DNA from: DATMNI01 sp035570275 | GTDB taxonomy: Bacteria > Acidobacteriota > Terriglobia > Bryobacterales > Bryobacteraceae | DNA length: 10,717 bases | NCBI GenBank assembly: GCA_035570275.1 | Contig: DATMNI010000115.1 | Coordinates: forward strand, 1 to 10,717 | Direction: 5' to 3' | Shown here: one piece after another, positions 1 to 5,814 of the stretch | Layout: every line of letters starts with the position of its first letter | Numbering within the stretch: the first letter of the stretch is position 1 | Made by a program: the position numbers and the translations under genes | Notes under the pieces: generated by a model | Told to the model about the DNA's origin: nothing | Databases searched by the model: none | The model's input: the letters and a program-made list of their open reading frames with translations, nothing else

Positions 1-407
1 TGCCCGAAGCCCGGTCAATTTGACGTATCGGCCCGCCCGACGGCATGGCACCGTACGAGTTCGGTCCAGTTGGTCGCCCACTCGTACGAAGCTGAGATCG
101 ATCCCCGCCGCCCGGTGACTTCGTAATTGGCCGGAAACGGGCTTCGAGGAGATCACGATGCCGCCAGCATCGCCCGGTTGCGTGCTTCCCCCAACGCGAC
201 TTCGGGGGCGCGACGGCGGGGCAGATCGGCGAGACGGGCGTTCTCCGTCCACGTGGATTCCGGCAAAGCCGTTACTAAACGCTTCGCGACTACACACGGG
301 CTATCGGCGCGCCGGTTCCCAACCAAGACCGTTCAAGCAGCCGGCGCGTGGTCAATGGGCGCGCCACAAGAAGCTTGGTTCCGATTACGACGCTCGCACT
401 TCCTTCT
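1..407. other. Left-edge region with no recognisable gene
   Basis: I recognise no gene here. On the plus strand one frame is open from base 1 to a TAA at 124-126 (41 codons) and could be the 3' end of a gene starting outside the window; its tail contains DVSARPTAWHR and AEIDPRRPVTS, which match no family I know. On the minus strand a stretch around 160-290 reads LADLPRRRAPEVALGEARNR before a stop. It has a protein-like composition but no start codon and no family I can name. Both could be decayed coding DNA. The longer apparent frames from 127 and 158 have no family signature and overlap each other. Confidence 0.3.
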
Positions 408-425
408 CACAAAGGGTCCTTTGTG
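408..425. promoter_or_regulatory. Perfect 8-bp inverted repeat, possible operator
   Basis: CACAAAGG and CCTTTGTG form two perfect 8-bp arms separated by GT. The symmetry suggests a binding site for a dimeric regulator, about 120 bp upstream of the extended -10 at 540-548. No regulator gene is visible in the window. The sequence from 446 to 466 has a weaker, bulged inverted repeat (GGCGCAAA with TTTGCACGCC). Function is inferred from symmetry and position only. Confidence 0.35.
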
Positions 426-498
426 TGTCACTTTGCAAATTATCTGGCGCAAAACTTTGCACGCCATTTGGCGCAGCCTTCCAGAATGGACGAACTGA

Positions 499-521
499 CT
501 GGCCTTTCGGAAGAAGGCCAG
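499..521. promoter_or_regulatory. Stem-loop with perfect 8-bp stem upstream of lectin promoter
   Basis: CTGGCCTT pairs perfectly with AAGGCCAG around the 7-nt loop TCGGAAG. No T-run follows on either strand, so it is not a classical intrinsic terminator. It ends 18 bp before the extended -10 element, where an upstream terminator or a repressor site covering the -35 region could lie. Which of these is correct cannot be told from sequence. Confidence 0.4.
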
Positions 522-539
522 GAGGCGCGGACCTTCATT

Positions 540-548
540 TGATATAAT
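540..548 (+). promoter_or_regulatory. Extended -10 promoter of the lectin gene
   Basis: TGATATAAT is a perfect extended -10 (TGN followed by TATAAT). I see no good -35 at the usual distance (GC-rich AGGAGG at 520-525), which is typical for extended -10 promoters. Predicted transcription start is near 555, leaving an untranslated leader of about 55 nt before the ATG at 611. After the IS insertion this promoter would transcribe into the left end of the element. Confidence 0.55.
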
Positions 549-596
549 GCAAGACCGAGGAACTGGGAATCCCTGGGAACCCGGATAAAAGGACCT

Positions 597-625
597 GGGG
601 GAGGTTTGGAATGTGGAGATCCGTT
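597..625 (+). pseudogene. 5' end of the IS-interrupted lectin gene: ribosome binding site and first five codons
   Basis: GGGGGAGG at 597-604 is a strong Shine-Dalgarno sequence, six bases before ATG at 611-613. Codons 1-5 read MWRSV (611-625) and then run into the IS left end at 626. The same nine bases AGATCCGTT (codons 3-5) recur at 2691-2699, immediately before the rest of the lectin. Joining 611-625 to 2700-3263 gives one continuous frame whose start is a plausible signal peptide: MWRSVVLSLTLPISAMA, then QPD. In the present arrangement translation would read into IS sequence and stop at a TGA near 757. Confidence 0.85.
617..625. repeat. Target-site duplication, left copy
   Basis: AGATCCGTT is repeated exactly at 2691-2699 and directly abuts the terminal inverted repeats of the insertion sequence. 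Nine bases agrees with the 8-9 bp duplications known for several ISKra4-family elements. Identity of the two copies implies the insertion has not been rearranged since. Confidence 0.9.
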
Positions 626-646
626 GGGTGCAGCTCTTTTGCATTT
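626..646 (+). repeat. Left terminal inverted repeat of the ISKra4-type element
   Basis: The left end starts GGGTGCAGCTCTTTTGCATT. It matches the complement of 2670-2690 at 17 of 21 positions, with the block GCTCTTTT fully conserved. This end is presumably bound and cut by the transposase encoded at 1042-2625. Confidence 0.85.
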
Positions 647-1041
647 GAAGCTAAAGCACTGTCTGTCAATCGGATAGCTGGTATGCGGAGTGTTCACGGT
701 GCGCGAATAAGGGGGGATATCGGCACTCCGGCAGGATATCTGGCGGGCGTACGGCGATGATAACCCGCTTTGGGATAACACCTCCTGCTTACACCGGCGG
801 TACGTCGCTCCTCACGATGTAGCCTTTGGTCCCGGCAGGCTCTCGATTTTTCCGCTTCAGGGCTGGACATTTCTCCCGGTTTTCGCTACCCTAGCTGTGG
901 CATGGGAGTACCTGCGGTGGCGAACCCAGCAGACAGCAACGGTTTCGAGGGCGGCGGCCGGATGTGCGCGGCTTCCGAGATCGCGTGGATTGGCGAGGTG
1001 GCCGCCACCTGTGGGGGCCTTAGTGGAAAGAGCGGACGGCC
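647..1041 (+). other. Long leader region inside the insertion sequence, no supported gene
   Basis: No reading frame here has both a convincing start and protein-like content. There is a 7-bp inverted repeat CGGAGTG (686-692) and CACTCCG (724-730). GGATATC occurs twice (715-721 and 734-740), and there is a short hairpin CCC-GCTTT-GGG near 764-774. The region presumably carries the transposase promoter and perhaps a structured leader RNA, but I cannot point to a clear -35/-10 pair. Overlapping open frames from 897 (+) and down to 886 (-) look like shadows. Confidence 0.4.
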
Positions 1042-2625
1042 ATGAGCGCCCTGCCCTGTCCCACGGCGGATCCGTTTGCCGCAGCGGAACAAGCCTATGC
1101 AACCATCACCGAGTTCCTGCATTCGAAGGAGGCGTGCCAAGTGAAGCATAGTGAGCTGGAACGGCAGTTGGAGGGGATGGGGCGGGAGTTGATGCGGAAG
1201 TTGCTGCAGGCGCATCTGGACATGCGCCAACCGGGCCAGGCGGTCGAACCGGTGCGCGATGCCGCGGGGACGCCGCTCATCGCCACCCCCGTACATGAGC
1301 GCAGTCTGGAGAGCATCTTCGGCACTGTGGAGGTGGCCCGCACCGGCTACGGAGCGTCAGGCACACCCAGCCTGCACCCGCTCGACGGTGCGCTGAATCT
1401 TCCGCCGGAGAAGTACTCACTGGAAGTGCGGCGCCGGGTGGCGATGGAAGCGGCCAAGAGCTCGTTTGACGAGGGGGTGAAGACGCTGGAGGTGTATACC
1501 GGCGCGCACGTGCCCAAGCGTCAGTTCGAGGAATTGGTGATTCGGGCGGCGCAGGATTTCGAGGCGTTTTACCAGGAGCGCCAGGCAGGCGCTGGCACCG
1601 GTCCGCACACCGGATCCATCCTGGTGCTGACGGTGGATGGCAAGGGTGTGGCGATGCGGCCCGAGGACCTGCGCGAAGCCACGCAGCGCGCTGCGGCGGC
1701 GCGTGCCAAAACCTTCACGGCGCGGCTGGGGAGCGGGCGCCGGCTGCATGCCAAACGGATGGCCGCCGTGGCTGCCGTTTATACCGTCGCGCCCTTTGTG
1801 CGCACGCCAGAAGAGATCCTGCCAGAATCTCCCACGCTGCAGGAAACCGGGTCCGCGCGGCCGCGGCCCGAACACAAACGGGTCTGGGCCAGCCTGGCGC
1901 AGTCGCAAGAGGCGGTGATCCAGGAGATGTTCGAGGAGGCGGGGCGTCGGGATCCGAAGGGAGAGAAGCGCTGGGTCGCTCTGGTCGATGGCAATCTCCC
2001 GCAGATCGATCGTCTCCAGCAGTTGGCGGAGGAACGCCAGATCCCCCTGATCATCGTCGTCGACTTGATCCATGTGGCGCAGTATGTGTGGAAGGCGGCG
2101 GGCGCCTTTTTCCCCGGCCAGGAACTCGAACCAGATCGCTGGACGCGAGCGCACCTGCTGGAGATCCTGCGCGGGAAGGGGAGTCTGGTCGCGGCGGGCA
2201 TGCGCCGCAGTGCCACGCTTCGAAAGATGGCTGCGGCAGAACGGAAGCCCGTGGACGAATGTGCCGACTATCTCCTCCACTACTCGCCGTATCTTCAGTA
2301 CGACAAGGCGCTGGCTGAGGGGGTCCCCATCGCCACCGGGGTGATTGAAGGCGCCTGTCGTCATCTGGTCCAGGACCGGATGAATCTGACGGGTGCGCGC
2401 TGGGGATTGACTGGAGCGGAAGCCGTGCTCCGACTGCGCGCCCTGCGCTCCAGTAACGATTTCGATGCTTATTGGCAATTTCACGAGCAACAGGAATACG
2501 AACGTAACCACGCGTCGCACTATGCCAATCACAGCGTGCCGGAGACCCTCCCGTCCGCGGTCTTCTTATCCCAGCCCAGCCGTCGCAGCACCCTGAAAAT
2601 CGTCAAGAAGAAAGAAGAGTCTTAG
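1042..2625 (+). CDS. ISKra4-family transposase
   Basis: This 527-residue protein catalyses movement of the surrounding element through a DDE/RNase H-type domain that binds and cleaves the terminal repeats. The call rests on recalled ISKra4 features: DGKGVAM with candidate catalytic Asp199, VALVDGN with Asp316, VVDLIHVAQYVW with Asp341, and the hallmark C-terminal block GVIEGACRHLVQDRMNLTG with Glu436, followed by GARWGLTGAEAVLRLRALRS. The N-terminal ~110 residues are helical and charged. It starts at ATG 1042, preceded by a purine-rich but weak ribosome site (GGAAAGAGCGGA). The frame is uninterrupted and reaches TAG 65 bp before the right end of the element. The exact assignment of the catalytic aspartates is an inference. 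Confidence 0.92.
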   Translation: MSALPCPTADPFAAAEQAYATITEFLHSKEACQVKHSELERQLEGMGRELMRKLLQAHLDMRQPGQAVEPVRDAAGTPLIATPVHERSLESIFGTVEVARTGYGASGTPSLHPLDGALNLPPEKYSLEVRRRVAMEAAKSSFDEGVKTLEVYTGAHVPKRQFEELVIRAAQDFEAFYQERQAGAGTGPHTGSILVLTVDGKGVAMRPEDLREATQRAAAARAKTFTARLGSGRRLHAKRMAAVAAVYTVAPFVRTPEEILPESPTLQETGSARPRPEHKRVWASLAQSQEAVIQEMFEEAGRRDPKGEKRWVALVDGNLPQIDRLQQLAEERQIPLIIVVDLIHVAQYVWKAAGAFFPGQELEPDRWTRAHLLEILRGKGSLVAAGMRRSATLRKMAAAERKPVDECADYLLHYSPYLQYDKALAEGVPIATGVIEGACRHLVQDRMNLTGARWGLTGAEAVLRLRALRSSNDFDAYWQFHEQQEYERNHASHYANHSVPETLPSAVFLSQPSRRSTLKIVKKKEES

Positions 2626-2669
2626 GGGCTCACACCAGTGAGACCGCACTTTATTCCCAGGGAATTGAA

Positions 2670-2690
2670 AAATCTAAAAGAGCCACACCC
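2670..2690 (-). repeat. Right terminal inverted repeat of the ISKra4-type element
   Basis: Read on the minus strand from 2690 it begins GGGTGTGGCTCTTTTAGATT. It pairs with the left end at 17 of 21 positions, and the target duplication follows directly at 2691. Confidence 0.85.
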
Positions 2691-2699
2691 AGATCCGTT
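2691..2699. repeat. Target-site duplication, right copy
   Basis: Exact copy of AGATCCGTT at 617-625. It represents codons 3-5 (R, S, V) of the original lectin gene and lies in frame with the coding sequence that follows at 2700. Confidence 0.9.
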
Positions 2700-3263
2700 G
2701 TGCTTTCGTTAACTCTACCAATATCAGCTATGGCTCAACCAGATCTCACGCATTACATGACCATCGTGTCAGTCGCCAGTCACAAGTGTCTGGATGTCGC
2801 AAATGCCTCAAATGTGAACGGGGCGGGAATTCAACTCTGGGAATGCACCGGCGTCGACAATCAGAAATGGTATGTAAATCGACCCGGAAGCGTTTCATTG
2901 CCAATTCTGTCCAAACATACGCAGAAGGTCCTCGACGTCACAAACGCGGCGACGGACAATGGTTCGAAGGTGCAACAGTGGCAGTGGAGTGGCGTTCCCA
3001 ATCAAATGTGGGACATCGTGCCTATACTCTCAAGAGCTGGTCCACAATACTACATTAGGAGTAGCAACGGCAATAACAAATGTCTCGATGTAGCTGGGAA
3101 CTCGCATGAGAATGGAACAGATATTCAGATTTGGGACTGTACCGGTGTCGAAAATCAAAAGTGGATATTCATGGTCGCACCTGACCCTCTTCCCGTAGGA
3201 GTTGCATGGAAACCTGAAGGGTCGAATTCGGGCACGGGTGCACCTGGGGCCAATCCCCATTGA
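2700..3263 (+). pseudogene. Ricin-type beta-trefoil lectin, body of the IS-interrupted gene
   Basis: The fragment encodes residues 6-192 of a secreted carbohydrate-binding protein. It holds three homologous repeats, each with a CLDV/VLDV block, an asparagine-rich turn and a closing QxW-type motif: KCLDVANASN to NQKW, KVLDVTNAAT to NQMW and KCLDVAGNSH to NQKW. This is one full beta-trefoil (RICIN/CBM13-like), which binds glycans extracellularly. A Pro/Gly-rich tail of about 25 residues follows. The remaining hydrophobic stretch VLSLTLPISAMA is only part of the signal peptide; its first five codons lie at 611-625, before the insertion sequence. A GTG at 2700 could start translation, but it has no Shine-Dalgarno, so the gene is probably silent. 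Its base composition is visibly less GC-rich than its neighbours. If repaired, the protein would be 192 residues. Confidence 0.85.
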
Positions 3264-3633
3264 ACCCGAACCCAGGCTGTAGCATAAAAGCGGACCCCAA
3301 CTTTGGATGCAAGTTAGGAACTGGGCCGCTCGAACCATTGGTGAGGGGTGATTCCGGCTGTGGAGTTCAGGGGTGTGCTGCTGGGTTTCATTCCGTCTGC
3401 CTACCTGCCGCATGTTATCCAGAGCGCGGGTTAGCTACGCGCAGTGCATGCGGCTGTGCACCTGATCACCACTAGCGAGCCTCCGGCTTGACGCCTGACG
3501 CTTTGCGCAAACGACCGATTTTGCAACGGAAGCGGCAGTCTCTGGATTGCTGGGGCTTGAGCGTTGCGAAAATGTATTGCGCTGCGTTCGGGCATGGCGA
3601 CAGGTTTACGCAATGGCCGCTCCCGGCGTAGCT
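3264..3633. other. Intergenic stretch with no recognised gene
   Basis: About 370 bp between the lectin stop and the ribosome site of the cyclase-like gene. One tiny frame, GTG 3348 to TAG 3434, reads VIPAVEFRGVLLGFIPSAYL and then eight more residues. It is protein-like but has no good ribosome site and no family match I know. Open frames at 3260-3475 (+) and 3431-3679 (-) look spurious. The start of the region (3281-3310, TGTAGCATAAAAGCGGACCC) faintly resembles an insertion-sequence end, but I found no partner repeat. Confidence 0.3.
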
Positions 3634-3644
3634 GGAGGGCAAGA

Positions 3645-4424
3645 ATGGCGCACGTATCGTATTCGATTTCGCTGGTCACCTATATCGACATCCTCGGCTT
3701 CAAGGATCTGATCGCAACCAGGTCCGCCGGGGACATCTCCCGCATCATTCGCATCTTTAAGGAGACGTTGCGCCCTTCCCGCCACAAGACCAGACTCAAG
3801 GCCCTGCCGGATGATGAATTCGTCAACTTTTCCGACCTGATCGTGATCGCAACCCCGCTCGAAAAAGCGCGCGTCGCGCCAAGTCTGCAGCTCTTCTCGC
3901 AGCTCATGCGGCTGATGTTCGCGCAATCCTCGCTGCTGGCCGATGAAGGTATCGCCATTCGCGGTGCGATCACAATCGGGAAAGTCGTCAAAAGCTGGCG
4001 GCAGCTTTACGGTCCCGCTGTTGTGCGGGCATACGAACTCGAACGCGACCACGCGAAATACCCGCGCATCGTGATTGACGAGCTGATCTTCAAGGCACTC
4101 CACGGCATCCCGCACGCGTGGCACAATGGCGAGCGCACCGACAAGCGCTATCTGCGCGAGATCACCCGCAGGGACGACAAGGACGGCATGTTGTTCGTTG
4201 ACTATCTCAAGGGCCTGCGCAGCGAATTTGACGATCCCGCCGTCTACCCGGACTTCCTCCGCAAACATCGCGCCTTCATCGATGAAAAGCTGGAGACGTT
4301 CGCCGGACAAGCATCCATCCGGAAAAAATATCGCTGGCTGGACCGCTACCACAGGACGACTCTCTCCTCTTTTGCAAAGGGCTCGAAACGGACGGTGAAC
4401 CGGGACTGTGCGTGCTCCAACTAG
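3645..4424 (+). CDS. Divergent class III nucleotidyl cyclase-like protein
   Basis: The 259-residue protein is cytoplasmic, with no signal peptide or membrane segment. I chose ATG 3645 because GGAGG at 3634-3638 sits six bases upstream; the frame also extends to TTG 3564, but that part is not protein-like. Motifs follow the order of a class III adenylate/guanylate cyclase domain: YIDILGFKDL (Asp15, first metal-ligand position), NFSDLIVIATP (Asp64, second metal-ligand position), IAIRGAITIGKV (residues 103-114) and YGPAVVRAYELE (122-133). A YPRIVID strand follows. The usual transition-state Asn and Arg of the last motif are replaced by Val127 and Glu131, so classical cyclase activity is uncertain. 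Similar short proteins are usually labelled hypothetical. Pycsar anti-phage systems use cyclases of this broad fold with a neighbouring effector, but none is visible here. The C-terminal ~80 residues are unassigned. Confidence 0.6.
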   Translation: MAHVSYSISLVTYIDILGFKDLIATRSAGDISRIIRIFKETLRPSRHKTRLKALPDDEFVNFSDLIVIATPLEKARVAPSLQLFSQLMRLMFAQSSLLADEGIAIRGAITIGKVVKSWRQLYGPAVVRAYELERDHAKYPRIVIDELIFKALHGIPHAWHNGERTDKRYLREITRRDDKDGMLFVDYLKGLRSEFDDPAVYPDFLRKHRAFIDEKLETFAGQASIRKKYRWLDRYHRTTLSSFAKGSKRTVNRDCACSN

Positions 4425-4667
4425 TGAGCTTCGCGCTGAGCTGCATTTATTTCTCAGTGGTTCCCGCGATGTTCTCGCTAGCGGTAGCGGCATGCCTCGG
4501 GCTCGCGGCATGGCGTTCGGAGCCACGAGGGCGCGCTGCGCAACCCACCGCTGCGTGAAGACGAACGTGGCGCGACCCCGTGTTTCGCATCGTTCGAATC
4601 CACGCTGGGCTGGGTCCGTACGTTACAGATTCAACAGGCACGATTTCGTGGCTCCCCAGTCTGGTGA
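4425..4667. other. Intergenic stretch with one inverted repeat
   Basis: No gene is recognised. CATGCC and GGCATG form a 6-bp inverted repeat with a 10-base spacer near 4491-4512; there is no T-run, so terminator function is weak. The frame open from 4408 has no protein-like signature. A TTCGAATCC-like string near 4590 resembles a tRNA T-loop, but no stem pairs around it. Confidence 0.3.
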
Positions 4668-4790
4668 GTTCGCTACTCTGAATTCGCAGAACTCCTCCGC
4701 CGGCTGCTTGCCCTCAACCACGCTCGCGCCGAGGCCGAGAAAGCCACGGCCAAACCCACGAAGCGGCCTGCATCACACAGGAGAGAAAAA
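4668..4790 (+). pseudogene. C-terminal remnant of a DNA methyltransferase (restriction-modification type)
   Basis: The frame opens after a TGA at 4665-4667 and reads VRYSEFAELLRRLLALNHAR, then AEAEKATAKPTKRPASHRRE. An LLRRLLALNxxRAxxE helix followed by a Lys/Ala/Pro-rich tail is how many Eco57I-like and type IIG/BREX-type adenine DNA methyltransferases end. Only about 40 residues remain; no start codon and no catalytic NPPY motif are present, so it is a non-functional fragment. It shares its frame with the FRG-like remnant that follows, with no stop between them. Assignment is from the recalled C-terminal signature alone. Confidence 0.4.
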
Positions 4791-4895
4791 ATAGAGAAGC
4801 AACTTTTTCAACTCAACATCCACGATCTTTCGTTGTTTCCAGACAGCGAAGGATTGGCTGGTTTTGTCCGGCAGAAAGTACGGCTGCACTGGTAG
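4791..4895 (+). pseudogene. C-terminal remnant of an FRG-domain protein
   Basis: The frame reads IEKQLFQLNIHDLSLFPDSE, then GLAGFVRQKVRLHW and a TAG at 4893-4895. The motif N-I-x-x-x-(S/T)-LFP-x-x-(D/E)-GLA near a C-terminus is typical of FRG-domain proteins (PF08867), which often occur in mobile and defence regions. The start codon and the rest of the domain are missing. An AGGAGAG sequence at 4779-4785 could once have been a ribosome site between the methyltransferase and this gene. Only about 34 residues support the call. Confidence 0.45.
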
Positions 4896-5290
4896 GCGGC
4901 GAATTGATGGCGAGCCAGCTGCCGACGGCACTCCAGTTTCATATCAGTTGGAGTTGTTATCTGCACGGGCAGGGATTCATGGCAGGGACTACCATGAAAC
5001 CCGAGGGGAAACGTCACGTCACGACGGCGGCCGACGCTGTCTTTTAGGCCACCGAGGGACGTCACGGTCCCGGAGATCGCCGTCTCTGGCACGTCCCCCA
5101 GCGTGAACCGGGAGAATTGAGTAGACCACTTGGTCGGTCGCCGCCGGGGCAGGTTGCTGCATTTGACGGTGGAAGATCAACTGATGCGCCGAAGCGACCC
5201 AATCGATAGGGCTCTGGAGGCAGCGGAATTGAAGACCGCATCGAAGGCGAAGCCACCTGCAATCGGCTGGGTAGTCCTAATCGTTTAGTA
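4896..5290. other. Non-coding or decayed stretch
   Basis: I recognise no gene or RNA here. Short protein-like pieces occur, for example VTVPEIAVSGTSPSVNREN ending at a TGA near 5122 (+), but none has a start or a family match. The overlapping open frames on both strands appear to be chance products of high GC. Confidence 0.3.
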
Positions 5291-5321
5291 GTCGTCGTGC
5301 AATTTCGTGCAATGCTTCCTG
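5291..5321 (+). repeat. 31-bp direct repeat, copy 1 (possible integrase arm site)
   Basis: The repeat starts GTCGTCGTGCAATTTCGTGC and recurs at 5454-5484 with one mismatch (position 5311 A versus 5474 C). Internally it holds the tandem unit CGTGCAATTT/CGTGCAATGC. The two copies lie almost symmetrically around the tRNA-like segment at 5397-5417, as arm-type binding sites of a tyrosine recombinase would. Confidence 0.7.
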
Positions 5322-5396
5322 GAGAGATATGCATTGGCTGCATTCTCCGCAATGTAGAATCAGTAACTTACACATTCCACATACCACGTCAGAGAG

Positions 5397-5417
5397 CGAA
5401 TCCCACTCTCTCCGCCA
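5397..5417 (+). other. tRNA-Ser 3'-end-like segment, probable integrase attachment core
   Basis: These 21 bases match the 3' end of a bacterial serine tRNA gene: CGAATCCCAC (T-loop and 3' T-stem), TCTCTCC (3' acceptor strand), G (discriminator) and CCA. No matching 5' T-stem precedes it, so it is not itself a working tRNA. Tyrosine integrases commonly recombine at tRNA 3' ends and leave such duplicated ends at an island border. The flanking direct repeats and the integrase stub 96 bp downstream support this reading. The parent tRNA gene is not in the window. Confidence 0.6.
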
Positions 5418-5453
5418 GTTTATTTCCAATAACTTGCAAAAAGACCCTAGCCT

Positions 5454-5484
5454 GTCGTCGTGCAATTTCGTGCCATGCTTCCTG
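5454..5484 (+). repeat. 31-bp direct repeat, copy 2 (possible integrase arm site)
   Basis: Matches 5291-5321 at 30 of 31 positions and lies between the tRNA-like core and the integrase start codon, where arm-type sites and the integrase's own regulation are usually found. Confidence 0.7.
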
Positions 5485-5512
5485 TAAGGGGTGGTACAAC
5501 CGGGTCAGAATC

Positions 5513-5611
5513 ATGGCACTGAATCTCTATAGACGACACCGGCGGAAATGCTCTGCCGGGCACCAGGAAGATTCCAAATCGGGTGAGTTGCAAGAACGGC
5601 AGAAGGGCTGC
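5513..5611 (+). pseudogene. N-terminal stub of a site-specific integrase
   Basis: ATG at 5513 begins MALNLYRRHRRKCSAGHQED, then SKSGELQERQKGC. This matches the recalled start of acidobacterial tyrosine-recombinase integrases (MALxLYRRHRxxCxxGHPEDSRSGExxERRKGWKKC), including its small Cys/His N-terminal motif. After residue 33 the similarity stops; the frame runs on to 5725 with unrelated sequence. The arm-binding, core-binding and catalytic (R..HxxR..Y) domains are absent, so it cannot recombine DNA. It sits just after the tRNA-Ser-like core and direct repeats, the usual place for an island integrase gene. Confidence 0.6.
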
Positions 5612-5799
5612 CAGATGCAAACCGGGACAATCCGAGATACACCCCGGCTGCCGGTTCAGCGCCAGCTAAATGACGTTCGCGGGATTCCGAGACTTGCGAC
5701 CGCAAACGAGCGCGGCAACCAGTGACTTGTCACAATTAATATGCCGTAACAGCTTGATGAATAATTGCGTACGGACGCCCTGCAGCCTCGTTTTGCCGG
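5612..5799. other. Short region between integrase stub and phosphatase gene
   Basis: No gene is recognised. The last ~70 bp are AT-richer (ACAATTAATATGCCG, GATGAATAATTGCG) and probably include the upstream promoter region of the gene at 5815. Confidence 0.3.
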
Positions 5800-5805
5800 T
5801 AGAAT
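5800..5805 (+). promoter_or_regulatory. -10 element for a probably leaderless transcript
   Basis: TAGAAT is a good -10 hexamer ending nine bases before the ATG at 5815. A transcript starting six to eight bases further would begin at or next to the start codon. No Shine-Dalgarno precedes the ATG, which agrees with leaderless translation. No clear -35 is seen. Confidence 0.4.
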
Positions 5806-5814
5806 CATGGACCT

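Larger units (their letters stand above)
626..2690 (+). mobile_element. Complete ISKra4-family insertion sequence, 2065 bp
   Basis: The element is bounded by imperfect terminal inverted repeats beginning GGGTG (626-646 and complement of 2670-2690) and by a perfect 9-bp direct repeat outside them. It carries one transposase gene (1042-2625) in the same direction as the interrupted lectin. The 416 bp between the left end and the transposase holds no convincing gene. The length lies within the range known for ISKra4 elements. Intact ends, an uninterrupted transposase frame and an identical target duplication suggest a relatively young and possibly still mobile copy. Confidence 0.9.

Noticed and set aside
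1417..2532. Long minus-strand open frame opposite the transposase
   Set aside because: It is an antisense shadow in GC-rich DNA with no family signature; the plus-strand frame has clear ISKra4 motifs.
3645..4424. Complete Pycsar defence operon
   Set aside because: No membrane or TIR effector gene lies on either side, and the transition-state residues of the cyclase domain are replaced. Only an orphan cyclase-like gene can be supported.
3606..4526. Long minus-strand open frame opposite the cyclase-like gene
   Set aside because: There is no family signature or ribosome site, whereas the plus strand has conserved motifs and GGAGG six bases before its ATG.
4580..4605. tRNA gene suggested by a GTTCGAATC T-loop-like string
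   Set aside because: The flanking bases do not form a T-stem and no acceptor or anticodon arm is present.
5321..5417. Apparent complete tRNA-Ser: GGAGAGA at 5321 pairs perfectly with TCTCTCC at 5407-5413, at a serine-tRNA-like distance, with a possible anticodon stem ATTCT/AGAAT
   Set aside because: The T-stem does not pair (CAGAG opposite CCCAC), the anticodon loop would have nine bases and no standard D-arm forms. A tRNA 3'-end fragment is the better explanation, though a decayed tRNA cannot be excluded.
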